10,154 bases of DNA from the NCBI GenBank assembly GCA_902495265.1, contig CABUWR010000026.1, positions 1 through 10,154 of the forward strand, given 5' to 3'. Positions 6,686 to 10,154 of this stretch are shown piece by piece; positions within the stretch are counted from its first letter, which is position 1, and every line of letters starts with the position of its first letter. The translations under genes were made by a program, and so were the position numbers. The stretch is from an uncultured Collinsella sp. Lineage in GTDB: Bacteria; Actinomycetota; Coriobacteriia; Coriobacteriales; Coriobacteriaceae. Below the pieces are notes generated by a model. The model worked only from the letters and a program-made list of their open reading frames with translations. It searched no databases and was not told the DNA's origin.

Positions 6686-7081
6686 CTATTCCGCCTTTTT
6701 AACGCGCGGCTTGCGACCCCGCGGCTTATCGACCAGCGCCGCCTCGCCGCCGTCGCGGTACAGGCGGCACCAAGCCTTGACCGAAGACTCGCTGGTGATC
6801 TTGTGCTTGATCATGGCCTCGCGAACCGTCAGGCCGTTTTCCAGACGATCCTTAACCACGGCGAGCTTTACGTCGTACGAATAGGTGTGATGGCGAGCGC
6901 CCGCGTTGAGCACAGCGTCGGCACCGCCCACGGCATATGCACGGGCCCACTGACGAGCCGTGGCCTGGGGAATGCCGAGCTTTGCAGCGAGGGCGCGGTG
7001 ACCGACCCCCTCTTGGAGGATCTCGACGGCACGCTGCCTAACCTCGGGCGCATGCGTGCGAGTCCTAGTTGCTTCCGACAT
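6686..7081 (-). CDS. Double helix-turn-helix protein, InsJ/IS3-OrfA-like orphan
   Basis: About 131 residues (134 if the in-frame GTG at 7090 is used). It contains two homologous HTH units: one with HRALAAKLGIPQATARQWARAY and one with LTVREAMIKHKITSESSVKAWC. Each is followed by a similar hinge (VGGADAVLN and DGGEAALVD). This tandem layout is that of InsJ, the OrfA of IS150-type IS3-family elements, which binds the element's ends. The leucine-zipper tail of InsJ is missing, the protein ends in a basic RGRKPRVKKAE tail, and no OrfB integrase follows in any frame. A terminator comes right after the stop. It may be a relic or a host-adopted DNA-binding protein; its target is unknown. The ATG at 7081 and the GTG at 7090 (AAGG 7 nt before it) are both plausible starts. 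Confidence 0.75.
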   Translation of the reverse strand: MSEATRTRTHAPEVRQRAVEILQEGVGHRALAAKLGIPQATARQWARAYAVGGADAVLNAGARHHTYSYDVKLAVVKDRLENGLTVREAMIKHKITSESSVKAWCRLYRDGGEAALVDKPRGRKPRVKKAE

Positions 7082-7131
7082 ACCTGCCACTTCTTAGCCT
7101 TAACCGTTAATCTGCTTTCTTACGTGCACGC

Positions 7132-7160
7132 TAGATAGTAGCATTTTGCTGTTTGCTCAA
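7132..7160 (-). promoter_or_regulatory. Predicted sigma-70-type promoter of the double-HTH gene
   Basis: On the minus strand TTGAGC (7155-7160) and TATCTA (7132-7137) are separated by exactly 17 nt. Transcription would start near 7125, giving a leader of about 35-45 nt. Both hexamers match the consensus well and lie in a clearly AT-richer stretch. Confidence 0.5.
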
Positions 7161-7413
7161 AGTAGTTAATTAAAATAGACGCGGCGTTATCTGGGCATTT
7201 GGCACCAAATTACGACATTTCTTTATCGATTATTTACGCTGGTAGCTGACTCGCAGCTAATCGTCATTCGCTTGTCAACAAAATCGGCGTCTCTTTATGT
7301 CCTTTGGTATAGAGGATATGGTTATTAACCCCTCCCCCAATAATTTTGAGCGGCCTGCAGGGCAGTGACGCCTCACTCCTCATGATTACCGCGCATTGCC
7401 ATCCACCCGAGCA
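7161..7413. other. AT-richer non-coding stretch with small palindromes
   Basis: No reading frame here looks like a protein. The DNA is distinctly AT-richer than the genes on both sides. It holds an inverted repeat TAGCTG-5 nt-CAGCTA (7243-7259) and an odd palindrome GGTTATTAACC (7320-7330), either of which could be a protein-binding site. A TTGACA hexamer on the minus strand (7273-7278) has no matching -10. Nothing else could be assigned. Confidence 0.4.
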
Positions 7414-7496
7414 AAACAAAAAGGACGGGACCTGCTGCGCTTGCAGACCCCGCCCCGGTTGACACCCGATGGGACGCAGTCGGGCGAGGCAGGTCC
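7414..7496 (-). terminator. Terminator-like branched structure after the ene-reductase gene
   Basis: On the minus strand GGACCTGC (7489-7496) pairs perfectly with GCAGGTCC (7428-7435), and a TCCTTTTTGTTTT tract follows. The enclosed 53 nt contain a smaller CCCGA/TCGGG hairpin (7465-7469 with 7480-7484). It begins about 33 nt after the stop codon. It most simply acts as the terminator of the gene at 7529-9559, though the long loop is unusual. Confidence 0.55.
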
Positions 7497-7528
7497 GTGC
7501 TGCCGCCCCGCCTGGCCGCGATGTTCAA

Positions 7529-9559
7529 CTACAGCTCGTTGGCCGCGTGATACGCCGTGCGAATGGCGCTCGCGATGTCGGCGGTGCGCTCGCCCGAGCA
7601 GTCGCCCACGCAGGTCACGGGCACCGTCACGCCGTCCAGGTCAAACGCGTTGGCCTTGGAGCCCACGGCCATCACCACGTAATCGCAGGCGATCTTCACC
7701 GGTTCCTCGGCGCCGTCCTCGGTGGTGCGAATGGCCTCCACGCCCTCGTCGGTAATGGCGGTCAGGCGGGTCTTCACGTGCTGCTCCACGTTGTGCTCTG
7801 CAAAGTCGCTCATAATCAGCGGCAGAATGGTCTCGGACTCGCCCGCGGCAATCTTGTCGAGCATCTCCACGATCGCCACCTCGCAGCCGTGCTGCAGCAG
7901 GTACTCGGCAGTCTCGGTGCCCACCAGGCCACCGCCGATAACGGCGACGCGGCCCGTAAGCTTCACCTTGCCGGCCAGCACGTCCCAGCTCGAGACGACT
8001 TTCTCCGAGTCGGCACCCGGAACGGGAATGACCACGTCGTGCGCGCCCACGGCCACAATCGCGGCGTCGGCGGCGTTGAGGTCCTCAGCGGTAGCAACAT
8101 GGTTGAGCTCGACCTTCACACCCAGGCCGGGCAGAATCTTCTCGTAGTACTCGACCGAGCGCATGATCTCGTCCTTGCGCGGAGGCGCGGCCGCCAGCAC
8201 AATCTGGCCGCCCAGATGATCGCTCGCCTCGTAGACGGTCACGTCGTAACCGCGCTTGGCCGCCACGCGCGCGGCCTCCAGGCCGGCAATACCGCCGCCC
8301 ACCACGGCGATCTTCTTGTCGCCCTCGCCCGGCTTAATGGCGATGGTCGCCTCGTCGCCGTTCTCGGCATTGAGCACGCACGAGATGTACTTGCGGTTTT
8401 GAATCGCATCGACGCAACCCTTGTTGCAGTTGAGGCACTCGCGGATGGGCTCACCGGTCGCGGCCTTCAGCGCAATGTCGGGGTCGCACATGAGCGAGCG
8501 GCCATAGGCGATGATATCGGCCGCGCCGTCTTCCAGAATCTTCTCGCCGGCCTCGACCGAGACAACGCGGCCGACGGTTGCCACCGGCACGGAGACCAGG
8601 GCCTTGACGCGCTCGGCCACGGGCAGCGTCCAGTTATAGGGCATGGCGCCCATGGGCGGAATGGTGTCGCCCATGTTGCCGGTGTGGTTGGCCTGCGCGA
8701 CCTGGATCATATCGATGCCGGCGCCCTCCAGCAGCTTGGCAAACTCGCAGGCCTCGTCAGGCTGCAGGCCGCCCTTGCCGCGCGGCGTGCCGTCGGGGTT
8801 CTCCATGATCACGGGGAGCTTGTACTCCACCATCAGCTGCGGCGCGGCCTCCTTAATAGCGGCGACGACCTCGAGCGCATAGCGAACGCGGTTCTCGAGC
8901 GAGCCACCGTACTCGTCGGTGCGCTGGTTGAGGATGGCCGAGCACAGCGAACCCACCAGACGGTCGCCGTGGACCTCGATGGCGTCGATCCCGGCCTGCT
9001 GCGCGCGGGCGGCCGAGGCAGCGATGGCCTCCTTAATCTGGGTGAGCTGCTCTACGCTCGCCTCGTTCACAAAGTGCTGCATGTCGTGGTGCAGCTTGGC
9101 GTATGCCTGATTGCGGATCTCGTTGGACTCGGCCATCTTGGCGGCAAAGGTCTCCTCGTCGCCGGCGGCCTTGGCCTCCTGCGCGGCCTTGGCGGCAGCC
9201 ATGGAGCCCATGACCATGCGGCCGACACCGGGCACGTCGTACTCGGGGTGGAACAGCTGTAGCGCGATCTTGGCGCCGTGTTTGTGGACGGCGTCGGCCA
9301 GGGCCTTAAATGTGGGGATCTGAGCGTCGGTCGCCAGCTTGGGCGTGGGGCTTGCGGTCATGACGGGAGCGACGTCGCCGATGACGATGTAGCTCACGCC
9401 GCCACGGGCCAGGCGCTCGTAAAAAGCCAGGCTGCGTTCGCCAATGGAACCGTCGCGCTCCTCGTAGCCGGTGGTCAGCGGCGGGAACATAATGCGGTTC
9501 TTGAGCTCAAGGGGGCCAACCGTAATGGGCTGGAGCAGCTTGGATGCAGGTGTGGTCAT
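7529..9559 (-). CDS. Old Yellow Enzyme-type FMN/FAD/[4Fe-4S] ene-reductase (2,4-dienoyl-CoA reductase/enoate reductase family)
   Basis: A 676-residue cytoplasmic flavoenzyme, the normal length for the FadH/enoate reductase/BaiCD-BaiH family, which moves electrons from NAD(P)H via FAD and a [4Fe-4S] cluster to FMN and then to an activated C=C bond. Residues 1 to about 370 are the FMN-binding TIM barrel (NRIMFPPLTTGY near 21-32, RTDEYGGSLENR near 213-224). The Fe-S motif is C375-x2-C378-x3-C382-x11-C394. A dinucleotide-binding motif VVGGGIAGLE is near 419-428 and a second, AVIGGGLVGTETAEY, near 539-553. The usual HGAHGYLL active-site loop reads HGDRLVGSLCSA here, two residues shorter, and an Ala/Lys-rich helical insert occupies about 117-165. 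The substrate cannot be told. The ATG at 9559 has GAGAGGA 6 nt upstream; an in-frame ATG at 9565 lies too close to it. Confidence 0.92.
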   Translation of the reverse strand: MTTPASKLLQPITVGPLELKNRIMFPPLTTGYEERDGSIGERSLAFYERLARGGVSYIVIGDVAPVMTASPTPKLATDAQIPTFKALADAVHKHGAKIALQLFHPEYDVPGVGRMVMGSMAAAKAAQEAKAAGDEETFAAKMAESNEIRNQAYAKLHHDMQHFVNEASVEQLTQIKEAIAASAARAQQAGIDAIEVHGDRLVGSLCSAILNQRTDEYGGSLENRVRYALEVVAAIKEAAPQLMVEYKLPVIMENPDGTPRGKGGLQPDEACEFAKLLEGAGIDMIQVAQANHTGNMGDTIPPMGAMPYNWTLPVAERVKALVSVPVATVGRVVSVEAGEKILEDGAADIIAYGRSLMCDPDIALKAATGEPIRECLNCNKGCVDAIQNRKYISCVLNAENGDEATIAIKPGEGDKKIAVVGGGIAGLEAARVAAKRGYDVTVYEASDHLGGQIVLAAAPPRKDEIMRSVEYYEKILPGLGVKVELNHVATAEDLNAADAAIVAVGAHDVVIPVPGADSEKVVSSWDVLAGKVKLTGRVAVIGGGLVGTETAEYLLQHGCEVAIVEMLDKIAAGESETILPLIMSDFAEHNVEQHVKTRLTAITDEGVEAIRTTEDGAEEPVKIACDYVVMAVGSKANAFDLDGVTVPVTCVGDCSGERTADIASAIRTAYHAANEL

Positions 9560-9611
9560 GGACATTCCTCTCTTGTAGGCGCGGCGGCGATGATGCCGCG
9601 TAGTTGTCTAG

Positions 9612-9641
9612 AGGATATGGCATGGGGGCACAGCAGCACAA
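9612..9641 (-). promoter_or_regulatory. Possible promoter of the ene-reductase gene
   Basis: On the minus strand TTGTGC (9636-9641) and TATCCT (9612-9617) are 18 nt apart, placing a start near 9605 and a leader of about 45 nt. Matches to consensus are moderate. The palindromic array lies further upstream, so it would be outside the core promoter. Confidence 0.35.
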
Positions 9642-9701
9642 CGGAAATCGGCGGACAGCAGGCAGCGGCAGGTGGATGGGGCGGGACGGCCCGTCGGTTT
9701 G

Positions 9702-9999
9702 TCTCAATCTGTAACAGTTACTCAGCAAAACCGGGTCCTACTGTTACAGATCGAGATATTCCTCTCGACCCAACCTCAACAATCTAAATCTGTAACATCT
9801 AGACCCACTTTTGGCCCCTACCTGTTACAGATCGAGACAAACCAATCTAATCTGCCGAAAGATCTCGATCTGTAACAGTTACTCAGCAAAATGAACCCCA
9901 GATGTTACAGATCGAGACAAACGGGGCCCAACCCACCGGTATATCTCGATCTGTAACATCTAGCCGTCCAAATCGGGTCTAGATGTTACAGATTGAGAT
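9702..9999. repeat. Array of four palindromic elements (eight copies of a 15-bp motif)
   Basis: The motif TCTCGATCTGTAACA occurs eight times in strictly alternating orientation. Five copies are exact, two have one change and one has two. The TGTWACA cores begin at 9710, 9742, 9791, 9823, 9871, 9903, 9952 and 9984, so spacings run 32, 49, 32, 48, 32, 49, 32. Each 32-bp pair forms a hairpin-capable unit; the longest arms (21 nt, one mismatch) are at 9943-9963 and 9979-9999. Units 1 and 3 share TTACTCAGCAAAA inside the loop, units 2 and 4 share CATCTAG, giving an exact 161-bp super-period. Linkers between units keep their length but not their sequence. It lacks the uniform direct repeats of a CRISPR. 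Function unknown: regulator-binding array, RNA hairpin cluster or dispersed palindromic repeat. Confidence 0.85.
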
Positions 10000-10048
10000 T
10001 TTGTTTGAGAGGCCGAGAATTGGACCGAAAACACGGTCCCGGAATAAC

Positions 10049-10078
10049 AAAAAAGCTCGCCGGCTAGGCCGACGAGCT
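10049..10078 (-). terminator. Intrinsic terminator downstream of the tRNA sequence
   Basis: On the minus strand an 11-bp stem (AGCTCGTCGGC, loop CTA, GCCGGCGAGCT; one G-T pair) is followed by a run of T. It begins 9 nt after the CCA end of the tRNA sequence at 10088. It therefore looks like the native terminator of that tRNA gene. Confidence 0.85.
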
Positions 10079-10087
10079 GCAAGTTCT

Positions 10088-10132
10088 TGGTCGCGGGGGC
10101 AGGATTTGAACCTACGACCTCCGGGTTATGAG
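10088..10132 (-). tRNA. 3' half of an initiator-type tRNA-Met(CAU) gene; probable attachment-site remnant
   Basis: Read on the minus strand this 45-nt segment gives, in order: anticodon loop CTCATAA (anticodon CAU), the 3' anticodon strand CCCGG, variable loop AGGTC, T-arm GTAGG-TTCAAAT-CCTGC, acceptor strand CCCCGCG, discriminator A and an encoded CCA. The CCC after the loop implies the three stacked G-C pairs that mark initiator tRNAs, and the acceptor strand fits a CGCGGGG-type 5' end. Base 72 would be G, not the usual mismatching A. Upstream of the loop the sequence (GCACT, then AT-rich DNA) cannot pair with CCCGG and has no D-arm. The tRNA is therefore cut at the anticodon loop, as left by tRNA-targeting integrases. 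Confidence 0.8.
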
Positions 10133-10154
10133 AGTGCTTTATATTATTCCGTTC
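10133..10154. mobile_element. Possible edge of an integrated element (continues beyond the window)
   Basis: These last 22 bases replace the expected 5' half of the tRNA gene and are AT-rich compared with the host genes. Because the tRNA terminator is still attached on the left, the foreign DNA would extend to the right, out of the window. There is too little sequence to identify an element; a chimeric contig end is the alternative. Confidence 0.35.

Noticed and set aside
7469..9262. 597-residue plus-strand open frame antisense to the ene-reductase
   Set aside because: Same type of composition artefact; the opposite strand carries intact FMN, FAD and Fe-S motifs.
9278..9875. Plus-strand frames at 9278-9787 and 9672-9875
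   Set aside because: They overlap the 5' end of the ene-reductase antisense or run through the palindromic array and encode no recognisable protein.
9702..9999. CRISPR array
   Set aside because: Repeats alternate in orientation, are separated by alternating 32 and 48-49 bp steps with partly shared loop sequence, and no cas gene is present.
10088..10154. tRNA interrupted by a group I intron
   Set aside because: A group I intron should end in G directly before the 3' exon; the base before the anticodon loop segment is T, and no intron core is visible in the short sequence available. It cannot be fully excluded without more sequence.

Overview
The window looks like chromosomal DNA from a GC-rich, strictly anaerobic gut-type bacterium. 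The best guess is a Collinsella-like member of the Coriobacteriia (Actinomycetota). This rests on high GC coding bias, an Ech-type energy-converting [NiFe] hydrogenase, a clostridial/coriobacterial-style FMN/FAD/Fe-S ene-reductase, and GC-rich genes separated by AT-richer, repeat-loaded intergenic DNA. The genus is an inference; no rRNA is present to confirm it.

Layout. Bases 1-201 (+) hold the C-terminal DNA-binding end of a LuxR/NarL-family regulator cut by the window edge. Bases 202-758 carry no convincing gene. They hold three diverged copies of one repeat (one inverted), an intrinsic terminator at 570-604 and a perfect 14-bp hairpin at 695-726. Bases 759-6400 (-) form a tight five-gene operon for a six-module Ech hydrogenase, transcribed right to left: a fused EchA-EchB membrane protein, EchC, EchD, EchE and EchF. 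Bases 6401-6685 hold the operon leader and the terminator of the gene upstream. A double helix-turn-helix, InsJ-like orphan protein lies at 6686-7081 (-) with its own promoter and terminator. Bases 7091-7528 are mostly AT-richer non-coding DNA and end in a branched terminator-like structure. A 676-residue Old Yellow Enzyme/2,4-dienoyl-CoA-reductase-type protein occupies 7529-9559 (-). From 9566 to the end there is no protein gene: a very regular array of four palindromic elements (9702-9999), a tRNA terminator (10049-10078), and the 3' half of an initiator-type tRNA-Met gene (10088-10132) whose 5' half is replaced by unrelated AT-rich DNA.

How the genes work together. The Ech proteins should assemble into a membrane-bound complex. 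EchF would pass electrons from reduced ferredoxin through the EchC cluster to the [NiFe] site in EchE, giving H2 (or the reverse). The EchA/EchB antiporter-like and NuoH-like parts would couple this to ion pumping. No formate dehydrogenase, CO dehydrogenase or hydrogenase maturation gene is visible. The ene-reductase is a separate transcription unit that would reduce an activated C=C bond, another way to dispose of reducing equivalents, but its substrate cannot be read from sequence.

Most notable points: (1) the EchA-EchB gene fusion; (2) an EchE that stops exactly after the C-terminal metal-binding motif, so no maturation peptide is expected; (3) the 32/48-49-bp alternating palindromic array; (4) the split tRNA-fMet, best read as an attachment site at the edge of an integrated element lying beyond the right end.
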